Shown here: positions 51,901 to 62,630 of the stretch, one piece after another
Layout: each line of letters begins with the position of its first letter
Numbering within the stretch: position 1 is the stretch's first letter
From: Pseudoscleropodium purum
Taxonomy: Eukaryota; Streptophyta; Bryopsida; Hypnales; Brachytheciaceae
DNA length: 64,000 nucleotides
Assembly (NCBI GenBank): GCA_963969395.1
Contig: OZ017795.1
Coordinates: 5,022,001 to 5,086,000, forward strand
Reading direction: 5' to 3'
Made by a program: the position numbers and the translations under genes
Notes under the pieces: generated by a model
The model's input: only the letters and a program-made list of their open reading frames with translations
What the model was told of the DNA's origin: nothing
Databases searched by the model: none

Positions 51901-52014
51901 TCCAGAAATACTCATTGGGCTACCTTACACATGTTGTTCTAACTCACCTGTACTCGGTTGCAGTTACAGCTCAAGCCCCAAAATTAGGGTTTCCGAGTTT
52001 CGCCATCGCCTACC
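48962..52014. other. Intermediate-GC region without a clear gene
   Basis: Composition is higher than in the repeat deserts. A plus frame at 49,347-49,574 starts with ATG and would encode a basic 75-residue peptide (KLNLIVARYLGDKSHPF) that I do not recognise; frames at 48,977, 49,140, 49,864 and 50,327 are shorter and featureless. GAGTTGTGA is repeated three times near 49,690. The last 100 bases include TTAGGGTTTCC, a telo-box-like word often found in plant leaders, just before the gene at 52,015. Confidence 0.4.
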
Positions 52015-52353
52015 ATGGGTTCTACGCAGATCATTAACCAGACGTCGAGGCCGCTCGACATGAAAGTCGGCAACTACCGCTACTTCACGAAGCTGACCAC
52101 CGTGGACACGAACAAGAGCTACACGGTGCACATCAACTACGACGACACGTACATGGAATACTCTCTGGGTGTAGACGACGGCGCAGGGGGGAATTCAAAC
52201 TCCGTCATTGTGAACTCCGACGAATGCGTCGACAACAAAACCATCATCGTGCGGGAATTGAATGGCAAGTACGACGTCAAGATGGAGCCGCGAACGTCGG
52301 CGGCGTCGGATAATGTGTCGAAGAAGTCTCGGTGGAAATTCTGGGAGCACTAA
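52015..52353 (+). CDS. Small protein of unknown function, paralogue A (112 aa)
   Basis: Single-exon frame with a real ATG in good context (ACCATGG), ending TAA. By eye about two thirds identical, over roughly 93 residues, to the product of the minus-strand gene at 58,344-58,712, which is the best evidence that both are real. Conserved pieces are IIN.T.R, KVGN.RYF.KLTTV, SYTVH, DTY.E and SVIVNSDECVDNK. The alternation of hydrophobic and polar residues suggests an all-beta domain. There is no signal peptide or membrane segment. The tail is basic and aromatic (KKSRWKFWEH) and differs completely from the paralogue's tail. I recall similar short moss and plant proteins of unknown function but cannot assign a Pfam family safely. 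A telo-box-like TAGGGTTT lies about 30 bases upstream of the ATG. Confidence 0.8.
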   Translation: MGSTQIINQTSRPLDMKVGNYRYFTKLTTVDTNKSYTVHINYDDTYMEYSLGVDDGAGGNSNSVIVNSDECVDNKTIIVRELNGKYDVKMEPRTSAASDNVSKKSRWKFWEH

Positions 52354-54917
52354 AGTGTCCCCTAGCAGGCATAACAGTTTTGAATGGGTATGCAGGGGTT
52401 GTCTTCTAAAGTTCTGCAGTACCACTGTAACAAGAATATACTTGTGTTATAGTGGCCTACAAGAGATGGGCAAGCTTACATTCAAGATGTTTTACAGTGA
52501 AAGGAGCTTAGGGGCCCTGCATCGAAGTTCAAGAACGTTAGGGATCGAAGATTCGAATTTTCCCGGATTTAGACGTGACCCTGACTTCCTCATTGTCATA
52601 TTCTGGTATGTGCTTAGAATGTCGAATATCACATTCTGGGTATACCCTAAGAAGACGTCCCATGGTGTACCACATCCGATTGTAAATCTTCCACGTGTCA
52701 TGTTCTGAACACATGTTAGAATAGGGTTGCACCTGTGGTATTATGGAGGTACAGTGGTGTAAGCTCGCTAGTAGAATATGGCCGGATCCAGACGTGATGC
52801 TGTGATTACAGTTGAGTAGATTCAAGCAAATTGAGGTGCAACCAATTGTTGCGCAAGATATACCAGTTTGGGTGTTTGTTCTTGATTTTTTGGAAACTTG
52901 CTAGAAATCCAGTTTTTGTCGATTTGTGGCAATAAATCATGAGAGCAATGTTCAACGAGATCTTGCAAAGGATCCTTGCAATGCTGCGCTGATTCGGGCC
53001 TTCATTTTTGCATCCATGTTTGTGAACAGGTGACACTGTAAATTTAAATTTATATTTATATGACAGGTTTATTGAACTTGGTGTGAACTAACCACAGTAT
53101 TCCGTTTCCAGAGAAATTTGATTTCATGCATTTCTGAGAGTGAAATTTGATCAGTAAATAATTTGCGTATGATTGATATGCGTAAGCTTGTGACATGCAT
53201 TGCACTGATGCCAAACTACCTTTCGCATCAGATACAACCGCTTCCTAAGTAATTACTGTACAGGAGATGGTCTGAAACGGAGAATGGAAACACGTACAGT
53301 ACTCATAAAAATCAAAATTGCCTCGGGATGTGTTCACATATTAATCTAAAGACATGTGGTTAATCAGCACAACAGTGCACAATCTGCTAGTGAAAGGGAG
53401 TCACGAATGGTTTCAAGGCTTAGGCAGACCTTGCCAACTATGCCTCCAATCTAGAGCAGCCGTCACACGTCATAGGAGTACATGCTTAGAAATGCGTATA
53501 CTAAAAGACCAAATCACACTTCATCATTCTTCTACCTTATCATATGTCCTTGGTTCAACTTCAAATTCGTAACATTCTAAAAACTACGTGTAGGGTCCCT
53601 CCTGAAAAACAGCTCCACACCAGCTTTTCCAACAGTATCCCTCAAGATACTTGGAGAAGAGAGTGAATTAAACGCAAGCCAGGGCAAACATAGGCTGACA
53701 GGTGGCGAGACAGTCCTACTTTCAGAAAGGCCACAGGCCTGTGCACTGTTGCTAAACAAAGTTTCTGACACTTGCAAAAGGAAATCCACAGAAAATAATC
53801 ACATCCATCCACGAATGTCTGTAATCTTATTATAGAGATGAAACGATGTTTCCAAGCCAAGCAACTACTGCAATATCTGTCTCAAGACGTTCCTGGAGAC
53901 AATTCCTCCTGCATTTGTTCATGTTGTCTGCCTGCTAAGGGTTGCTGCAAAGACCTAGTACATGGGTAGCATGTACAATCCAATCCCGAAATTCTCGAGC
54001 TCCCGTGAGGTTGGCCAAGGTTAATTTGAAAATCATGAGAGAAATTGATCCTCACAGTTTGATTATCGGAGTAAATCATAGTCTATAGACTCTAAGGTAG
54101 CTGCAAAGCCATAAGATTAAAGTAACCATAAGACCTAGGAGCAGGACCACTAACGTTATAAATGTACAAGAAGCGTAGCAAGTCTCGACATACGAATGGT
54201 AAGTAGAAACACTTGTCAGCAAAGTATCCAATATCTCCTAGGACAAGGTGGTGAGACACTCTACTGGTTAAATCCGATGGCAAACTAGGAGATATGCCTC
54301 GGCCAATACAAAAACCTTCGTGCCTCAGATTCCTCAGATAGAAATATTCAACCCACCATACGCATGGAATCCAATTCAGAAAAGAAAATACTCGGAAGTA
54401 ATAGAAACGACATTCACGAGTTCTTAGACAGGCAGTACATGTGTTCAGTGGAAATGTTACGAGTCTAGCATAGCTGAGCCAAAAAACATAAGGTACAGAT
54501 ACCTAGTTGCAACACATAGCTAAATGCGACACCCTAAAGTCTTGCACGAACAATACATATTGATTTGAGAACGTAAACCACCTTAACATCAAAATTTGAG
54601 TCATCTACCAATAAAATTTGTACCCTTAGAACTTTTGCATAAAGTATTCAAGTCAGGCATACTTTGGTGCTATGAAAACCATACTTTTGCAATTGCGACC
54701 AAGAATAAAAAATGTATTAGCCCAGTCTAATGATAATAGGAACCATACTCAGCATTTCAAGTGTCGCGATTTTTCAGCATGGTAACATTAATCGTCAAAA
54801 AAATATAAAACAGACCAAGAATTCGCCATAACATTTCCACGCCATTGCAGCGGACACGAGTAACCCTAATATGAAAGAAGTCTCTTGAACTTAAAAGGAA
54901 AGACACTGGAACACTAG
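52354..54917. other. Intergenic DNA between paralogue A and the GNAT-like gene
   Basis: The first several hundred bases are probably the 3' UTR of paralogue A. The rest is of intermediate composition with scattered short frames on both strands, none with a domain. TAAATTTAAATTTATATTTATATG near 53,040 is a small AT-rich spot. No RNA gene is seen. Confidence 0.45.
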
Positions 54918-55676
54918 TTAAGATGACTCCACCATGGCTTTCGCTTTGGAGACCGGCTTCATCGTCGCAGCCCACTTCCCTAACAATTCACGGAGATCCG
55001 CGTCCATGCGCGTGCCCACACCGCCCCAGACGAGCATGTGCAAGTAATCTCGCCAGGAGTCGCCCGTCACTTCGTGCACGGCCTTCCACCCTAATCTGGA
55101 ATAATATCGCACCAGCTTCTTGTGATACTCGTCGGAGTCATTGATAGCCAGCAGCTCGCCTTTGTTGCAAGCGCAGTCAATTCCGTGGCGGACCATCAAA
55201 GCGCCCATGTACACCGCCGCTCCAAAAATCGTGCGACCACTGCGCGTGGCGCTGGCTTTCGTCAATCGAATGCTGTCCAAGTGCAAAATGTTGGCGTCGA
55301 TCCACGGCTTGATGAAGCCATCCGCGGTGCCGAGATTGTCCCCGGTGGCCACGTCGATGGCCGTCACCACGAACAAAGGCCCCGTTGGCTTGATCGCCAG
55401 CAGCAGCCCTTTCTCCTTCGCCGAGGCGATGATGTCCGCCTGCGTGGGGAGGGAATCCTCGATCCTAGCGCACAATGACACAATTCCCCTGCACCGGAAG
55501 TCTCTCCTCGCGCACCATTCTCGTTGCTGCTTCACGGACCTCGACGGGGGATGTCTGCTCCCACGAAGTGGACAGAAGCAAACTCTGGAGGCAGAATTGT
55601 CCGGAAATGTTCGAATTGCAGAGGGAGTTCCAGGGAGCGAACACATCAAGCTCCCATGCGCAATGGCTTCCGCCAT
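54918..55676 (-). CDS. GNAT-fold-like protein, probably plastid-targeted (252 aa)
   Basis: The frame is open from 55,754, but codons before 55,676 begin with TTG; the first in-frame ATG (55,676) is chosen, giving 252 residues. Residues 1 to about 60 are rich in Ser, Arg and Cys with few acids, like a chloroplast transit peptide. The conserved part is about residues 78-240: LHLDSIRL (131-138), RSGRTIFGAAVYMGALMVRHG (about 145-165), GELLAINDSDEYHKKLVRYY (173-192), then SRLGWKAVHEVTG and MLVWGGVGTRMDAD. The pattern ending Y-x-R-L-G-W matches the strand-helix region of GCN5-related N-acetyltransferases. I recall an uncharacterised, conserved plant plastid family with this wording. Substrate and activity are unknown, and a full acetyl-CoA loop (Q/R-x-x-G-x-G/A) is not obvious. 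Plus-strand frames over the same bases are shadows. Confidence 0.75.
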   Translation of the reverse strand: MAEAIAHGSLMCSLPGTPSAIRTFPDNSASRVCFCPLRGSRHPPSRSVKQQREWCARRDFRCRGIVSLCARIEDSLPTQADIIASAKEKGLLLAIKPTGPLFVVTAIDVATGDNLGTADGFIKPWIDANILHLDSIRLTKASATRSGRTIFGAAVYMGALMVRHGIDCACNKGELLAINDSDEYHKKLVRYYSRLGWKAVHEVTGDSWRDYLHMLVWGGVGTRMDADLRELLGKWAATMKPVSKAKAMVESS

Positions 55677-55698
55677 GCGCGCGGAATTCCTGAAATTT

Positions 55699-55716
55699 TC
55701 AGAGCAACCGCACCAT
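55699..55716 (-). promoter_or_regulatory. Short upstream ORF before the GNAT-like gene
   Basis: On the minus strand ATGGTGCGGTTGCTCTGA encodes five residues and stops 22 bases before the chosen start. It would be translated only if transcription starts upstream of 55,716. A CTGAAAATTTCAG word just after it could also be a splice acceptor, which would remove it. Confidence 0.35.
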
Positions 55717-56003
55717 GAATCTGCTGGGCGGAGTTCCCCTGCTGCAGCGAACAAGGGAAGAGTGGGCTTTGCTGATCAAGGAAAGAAGGGTTATTTGAAT
55801 GGATGAAAACAGATGAGAACTTTCATTCGTTCATATTGCGCTTTTGTGGAAACGAACTGCGAAAGAGCCCGTCAGGCATCCGTCAGGCCCGGGCATTCGA
55901 GGAGGGATCAGGGCATCCAACACTATATTCATCATTTTTGGTATCGTTTTTCTTTGAGCATGCTCGGCAAGTCTCCATTCCTTCAAAATTCCCCCACAAT
56001 ATA

Positions 56004-56160
56004 AGGTAACTCTGCCTATGACAGTCCAAATGGGAGCCAGCCCATAAGAGGCAAAATTGTACTAATGGTGTACATTCTAATTCTTGAAATGTGCATCACT
56101 AGAAATTTTATGCCTGTGATGGGTTGGCTCCCATTTGGACTGTCATAGGCAGAGTTACCT
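56004..56160. mobile_element. Stowaway-like MITE, copy 2 (157 bp), long inverted termini
   Basis: Both ends read AGGTAACTCTGCCTATGACA inward and match for about 42 bases with one mismatch, flanked by TA (56,002-56,003 and 56,161-56,162). The loop (AAAATTGTACTAATGGTGTAC) matches the copy at 23,440-23,595. The near-perfect arms imply a young insertion able to form a strong hairpin. It lies about 330 bases upstream of the GNAT-like start. Confidence 0.85.
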
Positions 56161-56162
56161 TA

Positions 56163-58343
56163 AGTCTTAAGTCAAAGACTCAGACTCAAGGCTTAAGTCT
56201 GTGTATAGGCTTACATGCTAAAGTTCATTGGAATTTTCTTTTATTTGCTTTAAAAACCCATTTTTATTCTTTGATTGCTATTAGTGGTGGTTATAGGTGC
56301 ACTTACTTAAATGAAAAAAATCCTAAGCCCAAACAAATATTACATTAGTGTGATGGAGGTAATCTTTTTTACTTTCTACATGTGTCTAAGCTTGCTACCA
56401 TTGAAGGATTGGCCCTTGAAAAAACAGAGACCCTAATCAACCACAAAATAAGAACAAATTTACACTATCAAACTTAGTGACACTGAATATAGAAGAGTAA
56501 TGTAGTGTAATGTCATGCTAGGATTTCTAAAGAGCTTGCGAGTGAAAAAAACTTGAGTAGCTGTTCAATACGAAGGCTAGGACATAGCCACTTCTTTGTA
56601 GGATTGAATAAGGTGGGGTTTCAATTCTCTCCTTCTTTGTTGGGACCCTTGGTTTTCTTGCCTTCCTTGTACTATACATGTTTATCTTGTAATTGAAACT
56701 CAATTTGTCTCCAAAACAAAAAAAAAATAGTGATGTACATAGAAAGTACACACAAACCAAATTTCCTCAATGTCACTTTACAAAACTCTATATTATCATG
56801 TAATGTGACATTTTAGAAGTCAAGGTAATTCAATTTGAGGCCTTGAATTGTCTTGTTTGGTATTGCTAGGAAGATTTTGGAAATCGGTATTATGAATCAA
56901 TTGATTGTCTTTGTTGATAAAATGTGCGATTTTTCTAACTTTCATATTTTTGGCTCAGTTCACAAATCAAACTATATAATGCGCACATAAATCACATTCA
57001 TGAATAGTTGGCTTCCAAGTTGGCTATAGATATTCTAAACAAGTAAGCTTACTATATTCAAAAGAAAAATGTGGTATGCCAAAAACATGAAAGTTAGAAA
57101 ATTTGCGTATTCTAAGAAGAAGGTGTTGTGATTGGTTGGCATGGCATTTATTTTGTACATCTTTCTTGCAATTGATTTCTCATTTCATTTTGTGCCCACA
57201 AAAAATCAAAGGAGGAAGAATGTTGTAGTCTTTTAAATTGACCAAGTCTATGAACATAAAAGTAGTTCTAGTAACTAACTTCCCTATATGGATGAAGTGA
57301 CATTGATTTGTCCTTTTATTGTGCAATGTGAGTTTTTTGTATGATTATTTATTGCCACTTGTTTGCATAGATAAGACAAAGGCTACTTTTTATTAAAAAA
57401 AAATTGTTATTTTTTTCTTTAAAGATAACTAGATTCTTGTTGTATTTTGAAACCAATAACCAAATTTGACCTAAATATGTATCATCTAGGTGTGATGTAG
57501 ATACTACCAATTATCATCCAAATATCACATGAGTATTGAAGAGATAACTAGCTACTTCTCAAAAATGGGAAAAAAATCATTATTAGTGTGTGATACTACT
57601 TTATTAAGTCCCATTATTTTAAATTTGCTTGGATTCCTTGGCAGTAAATGTACAAGGTAGAGCATAAGATACCACAAGAAGGTCATTTTAGATTAACCTT
57701 AAATTGACACTTTAAAATTCATAGTTTATTCATAATACATGCTATGGTGCTTGGGAATTGTCTTTCAAAGGCCTAAGAAGGTCCTATTGAAATTACAACA
57801 ATCTAATAATATGAACTATGCTCTTAATTAAAAGCATCTAGGTGAAAATATCCTCTAAAGATTTCTCAAACTACATTTCATCACTGAAGAATGAAAGATC
57901 ATGTGAATTCCTTGTCGTAGTCTCGGTTATGAACTATCAAAACCACTAAATATTAACACTCGCTAACTAAGCTCCTAGATGAAGCACTGATTTTGTCGAA
58001 GCTTTCTTTCTCAGTGCTCTCCAATAAACAACCTTCAAGCTAGTACTCTTTAACATTGGCATAGTTAGCCGACCACCCCAACAGAGAAACAACTCCAACC
58101 CCTTTTATGAGGTGAGCGTAAATTTCGTGTCTGTTAATTCATAGCAGGGTCCCCTACGGACAGAGACCCTAACAGACTCTTCATCCAACTCTCCAAGATG
58201 CCCAGTCTCAAATTTCCAAAATTTTATAAAAATATACAGTCAACCTAGATCTTTGACACCAGAATCTAAGTATTTAAAAATACTTAAAGCTTCGTGCGAA
58301 TTTGTAGGTCAGGTAAGTCTTCGCTAGCCATGACCAGAGCACT
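56163..58343. other. AT-rich intergenic DNA, no gene seen
   Basis: Short frames only. An A-run at 56,716-56,728 after a T-rich, LINE-3'-end-like stretch might mark a retrotransposed fragment, but I found no matching direct repeats. Composition rises again from about 57,900 toward paralogue B. Confidence 0.45.
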
Positions 58344-58712
58344 CTAGAAGATCCACAACCTCCAGAATAAGTAAGGCCTCCTTCTGGTTGTCTCACAAGC
58401 CGCGGGCGACTGGACAGTACTTGCACGAAGAGTTGGCCTCACCCTTGGTTCCATGTCGACTTCAAATTCGCCGTCCACTTCTCGAATGATGATTTTCTTA
58501 TTGTCAACGCACTCGTCTGAGTTCACAATGACAGACTTCCCTGCAGCAGCATCTCCTCCCAAAGAGAATTCCCGATATGTGTCGTTATAGTCCATATGGA
58601 CAGTGTAGCTTTGGTTCTTCTCCACCGTCGTCAATTTGATGAAATAGCGGCAGTTACCGACCTTGATGTCCATGGCTCTTGTTGTGCGATTGATGATCTC
58701 CGTGGAGCCCAT
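58344..58712 (-). CDS. Small protein of unknown function, paralogue B (122 aa)
   Basis: Inverted paralogue of the gene at 52,015. The start at 58,712 is chosen because it aligns exactly with paralogue A (both begin MGST, then IIN) and because a TATA word lies about 100 bases upstream. The in-frame ATG at 58,811 would add 33 residues with no counterpart in A. Conserved blocks are KVGN.RYF.KLTTV, SYTVH, DTY.E.SLG and SVIVNSDECVDNK. B lacks three residues in the Gly/Asn loop of A. Its tail after MEPR is longer (about 33 residues) and ends hydrophobic and aromatic (RPYLFWRLWIF), unlike A. No signal peptide is seen. Function unknown. Confidence 0.8.
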   Translation of the reverse strand: MGSTEIINRTTRAMDIKVGNCRYFIKLTTVEKNQSYTVHMDYNDTYREFSLGGDAAAGKSVIVNSDECVDNKKIIIREVDGEFEVDMEPRVRPTLRASTVQSPAACETTRRRPYLFWRLWIF

Positions 58713-58812
58713 GTTGAGATCGTGGTGGATGCTCTCAATGTCGACTCCGCAGCTCCTCACCACGCTCAGTTGAAGATGATGAAGACACCTGAAAAGAATC
58801 AACGGCCACATT

Positions 58813-58820
58813 CTTTATAT
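58813..58820 (-). promoter_or_regulatory. TATA box of paralogue B
   Basis: On the minus strand CCATATAAAG lies about 100 bases before the chosen ATG, so transcription would start near 58,785 with a leader of about 75 bases. This places the alternative ATG at 58,811 outside the transcript, supporting the shorter protein. Confidence 0.5.
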
Positions 58821-61800
58821 GGCGAGTTTCAAGAGCCATAATCGTCACACATTCGAGTTCGCAGAGTTCTTTAAGTCTAGGAAAGATGTACATCTGAGGT
58901 TCTAAATGGGCTTCTGGAAATGTGCCAACTGCCAACGTCTTCCAATTTCAAAATGAATTTGTCGAAATTCGACAGGTCAGAGAACAGTTGACGAGAAGCT
59001 AGACTGTAATTAACTCAGGGAGTGTGAGAATCGTTAATCCCTAGCCAGATTTTACAACTCAGCTGTCAAGGTTGTGATCAATGAGACGTACACCTACTAA
59101 TGCTGCGCTAATCAATCTGCATGAACTCTACACACTTACTATAGATGAGATCGAGCCATTACCAGTTGCACCAGCAAAAAATTCAGCAAATATTTCGGAA
59201 AATCCCCTCCAAATGCACTTAGAAATGATCAAAATTCTAGTAACTTAATTGATCTGGCCTCGCCCGTGGATCCGAACTCGACAACTCGCGCCGTTCTGCG
59301 ACGAGCTCCCTTTGTGCAAAACTAGTGGCGGCTAGCTAGCAAAACCGTCCCTTGCACACTAGCTGATCTCTGGAAGAATAATACTCCCCACCGACAAGCA
59401 CTCTCGTCACTGCGGATGGTGAACTCAATGGCACCGCAATGCCTTTAGTAATGAATTGACGAAGCAGTTTGTCGGCAAATGAGTTCGCAAAACTCATTTC
59501 AAAAGTTCATTTCATTGGCGCGAACAGCTCAGAAAATTTGCCTCGGCCTAGCCGACTTTCAGTGTCTGGAAATCAAACAAATTCAGGAGATGAAGGCGGT
59601 AGCCAAGCCAGCTTGGCAACTAAGTCAAGTCACAGATTCAAGCTGTAGTCGGCATGGATGAGTCGGATTAGCAAACGCTTGTACGTGTATCGGAACCAGG
59701 AAACGTACTCGAAATGAGGTTCAGTCCGGCCAGGACGCTGTTTCTACGTCGTTGCCCAGTAGATTCAAGTCAAACGAACAGGGTTTTGCCTGAATCAAGA
59801 AATTACCCGGCTGTTGCTTTTGCCACCAGCTAGTCTATACGTGGACTACAAAGTAGACTCAACCGTGTGAGAATTTTTTTTCCTCCCAGTCCTGCGGATA
59901 TGCTGAGATTGAAAAACCTGCCGCCTATTTTGGACCCCGTTTTTTTTTTTAATTTGTTATTATTTTCTAATTTCTAATTTTGTTAAACATGGACAATTAC
60001 TTCAATGGCAAGAGATAAAAATACAAAGCCACCAGCCCAATGATGGTTGGGGTAAACATAATGCACTCGGAAAGATTTCTCTTTATTAATATTTGTTCCT
60101 CTTGTAGTGGATTCTCACCATTGACGAGGGAAATGTTAACATTGGCAAAATGCATTGTTCAACACGGGTGGAATGCATTTAAACATGGTGGAATGCACCC
60201 TAAACAAATGAAGTTGGAAAGAAATATTTTTTGCACAATATGCAAGGGAAGCCTTCTCAAATCGGGGTCCCTACATTTTCTGGCACGATCTCGGGCTAAT
60301 GCCCTCAGTCTAGTGTCCTCAAATGCAAGAAAACCCTTCCCTCAAGGCCTTCCCTTCTATTGACCCCCTTGGTCATCCCAACCAAGTCATTCTAGAGGTG
60401 CATGTAAAAAAAAGACCCCTATTTTGTACTTGATTAATTTATCTTCTACGCCTCTTCAATCTAATTGGGGCCTTTGATTGCAAAACATAAATTCAAAATT
60501 TGCTAATTTTATCATGTGTAGAAAATAAAATTTTTTAATGTTTTCCCTTAGGGACGAGCAAGGGGATTAGTCCATCTAGCCCCTAGTGATATGCAAAGGC
60601 ATCTATGGTTTTGAATGTGTAACTTTTCCTCACCAATTGGAAGTCTTTGATTTGGCAAAGATGAATTCAAAATTTCAAAATTTATCATCCATTGTAAATG
60701 TCATTTATGTGTAGAAAACTACTATAATGAAGTTTTCATTTCTTTCTATCCCATGTGTTTTTGGGTGTGGGGTCTTGAATGAATATATTCTAACTTCATG
60801 TCGTCTCACATAAGACCAAAGTTCATTCTTCTTCTTGACTCAACTTTTTTGCAATATGTACTTAGACCTATCTTCAATTATTTGGCTAAATTTAACAAAC
60901 TTCCACCTAATATATGTGATTAGTACTATGTTTTATTGCATTATTAGGGCTTACATTTAAGGTACATTCACACTTGGTGTTAAGTTGTGTTAACCCCCAA
61001 AAGAATTTAGATATGATGGAAAATGTAAATATAAATATGGTTTGGCATAATGAATTATAATTTGGAAAGAATCTAAACATGAGATCTTCATTTTTGCAAG
61101 TGCTCTTCTCTTCCCATCTCTATATGGCTATATAAATTGATTCAAAACTTTGTTACAAAAATCATGAAGAATTAAGTAACCATACTAGCTAGCACCATAC
61201 TTACGTGCACTTAATTAATTTCATGTAGCTTCTATAATGAGGTCTTGAAAATAGCCATAATTCAACTAATGTGTGTTGGTTCTTTTAGGGCCCACTTTTA
61301 GGAGTGATGAATAGTGTTCACAAAATGAATTTAATCAAATAGTGTACAAAATGCATTTGGAAATGCATTAAAATTGGAAAAATGGATGATTGCAGGAAGA
61401 ATTATATTGTGTTCAATTAAACCAAGAGTGCCTGAGTGTTTTTCAAGCACAACTTTGAGAATCATGATTTGTTTTACTTAAAAATTCATAGCAAAGATGG
61501 ATGTGAACATTTTAAATATATATATCTAATTTTTAAAAGTATTTCCTATAATTAAGGTTGGTAGAAAATATTGCATTTTCAAGAATATGTCACATTTAAG
61601 GTTTTAGATGTTTTGAGAACTATAATTGTGTATTCATTCTAAAAAATTTGGAGTTGTAATTTGGAAGGAGTGATCTTGTATTATATTGATAGCTATGAAA
61701 TGAAGGATTTAAGAAAAAAATAATTCTATATTGTATAGAAGTTTGCAAATTCAAATTCTTTCTACAATCCTACTAAAACATGAAAAAAAGATGTTTTAGT

Positions 61801-62218
61801 GGATCTTTCATATATGGCTATTTTTATAGAATTTGTTCAAGTGGAATATTTTTGTTTAACTTCTTAAAATTAATTTTCAATTTATTACAAATTAAAACAC
61901 TAAATTATTTTTTTGAGATTTTATAAATTTTCCTACTTAGAAAATATTCTATGCTTAATTTAAGCATATACTTAGAAAATATTCTATGCTTAAAATGAAA
62001 ATATAGACAATGCATTCCTAAAGGTTTATGCATTGTGTATATTTTCATTTTATTTTTCAAAAGATTGATTTTCTAGTTTTAAAATACTCTAAAGAAAAAT
62101 CCCCAATCCCTAAGCAAATGCAATAGAGAATACAAGCATTTCTTGCAATCATCCAAATGTATTTAGAAATGTCTTTAAATGATAATTTTCAAATAGTGTG
62201 CCAATAGTAAATAATGAA
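58821..62218. other. Intergenic DNA, gene-like composition to about 59,900 then AT-rich
   Basis: The minus-strand frame at 58,735-58,935 (FPRLKELCELECVTIMALE) has a faint LRR-like cadence but no repeat. Frames at 59,479-59,661 and 60,040-60,363 show no domain. After about 60,400 the DNA is AT-rich repeat desert. No RNA gene is seen. Confidence 0.4.
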
Positions 62219-62630
62219 TAAGGTAGAAGTACCAATTGTCAACCATGCCCACTATCAAACTTGTAGGGTGCGTTATTTTCAACCTTAGGCTAAAATTCAA
62301 GCTTGGAATTTGTCTTTTTTGTCCTTTTCAAGGTTGGAACTAAAAGAATTATGATACATATCTTGAAGTAGTGAGCAAGAAAGTATGAAGTAGTGAGTAG
62401 AAAAATAAATTTTCAATGATCAAAATTGAAAAACTCTAAACATTGGCTACTAGCGAAATGTATTTTTTTGGCTTCAAAAATTTACAGTAATTTCAATATT
62501 GGGAATAAAAATTCAAAATTTTTGCTGACCTATATTTCCTACTTTCTACATGGGAAAAATTTCTACCTCATTCTATAGATGATTTGCTCCGAAATTGTTT
62601 AAATGATCAACTACTAGTACTTCTACCTTA
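62219..62630. mobile_element. MITE with TAAGGTAGAAGTAC ends (412 bp)
   Basis: The left end TAAGGTAGAAGTAC (62,219-62,232) and right end GTACTTCTACCTTA (62,617-62,630) are exact 14-base inverted repeats. The GTAGAAGTAC core is shared with the TAGAAGTACC-type elements at 31,924 and 44,033, but the interior is not clearly related, so it is a cousin rather than a copy. No coding frame. Confidence 0.55.

Noticed and set aside
55141..55806. 221-codon plus-strand frame opposite the GNAT-like gene
   Set aside because: It is the antisense shadow of a GC-rich coding region; the minus-strand product has conserved motifs and this one has none.
56500..56745. Possible second LINE-like insertion ending in an A-run at 56,716-56,728
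   Set aside because: The T-rich 3' end and A-run look suggestive, but no convincing direct repeats flank it.
58713..58811. 33-residue N-terminal extension of paralogue B from the ATG at 58,811
   Set aside because: It has no counterpart in paralogue A, and a TATA word at 58,813-58,820 would put this ATG upstream of the transcript.
58735..58935. LRR-like cadence (FPRLKELCELECVTI) upstream of paralogue B
   Set aside because: Only one weak repeat-like phrase, no second repeat, and it overlaps the putative promoter, so I do not call an NLR remnant here.
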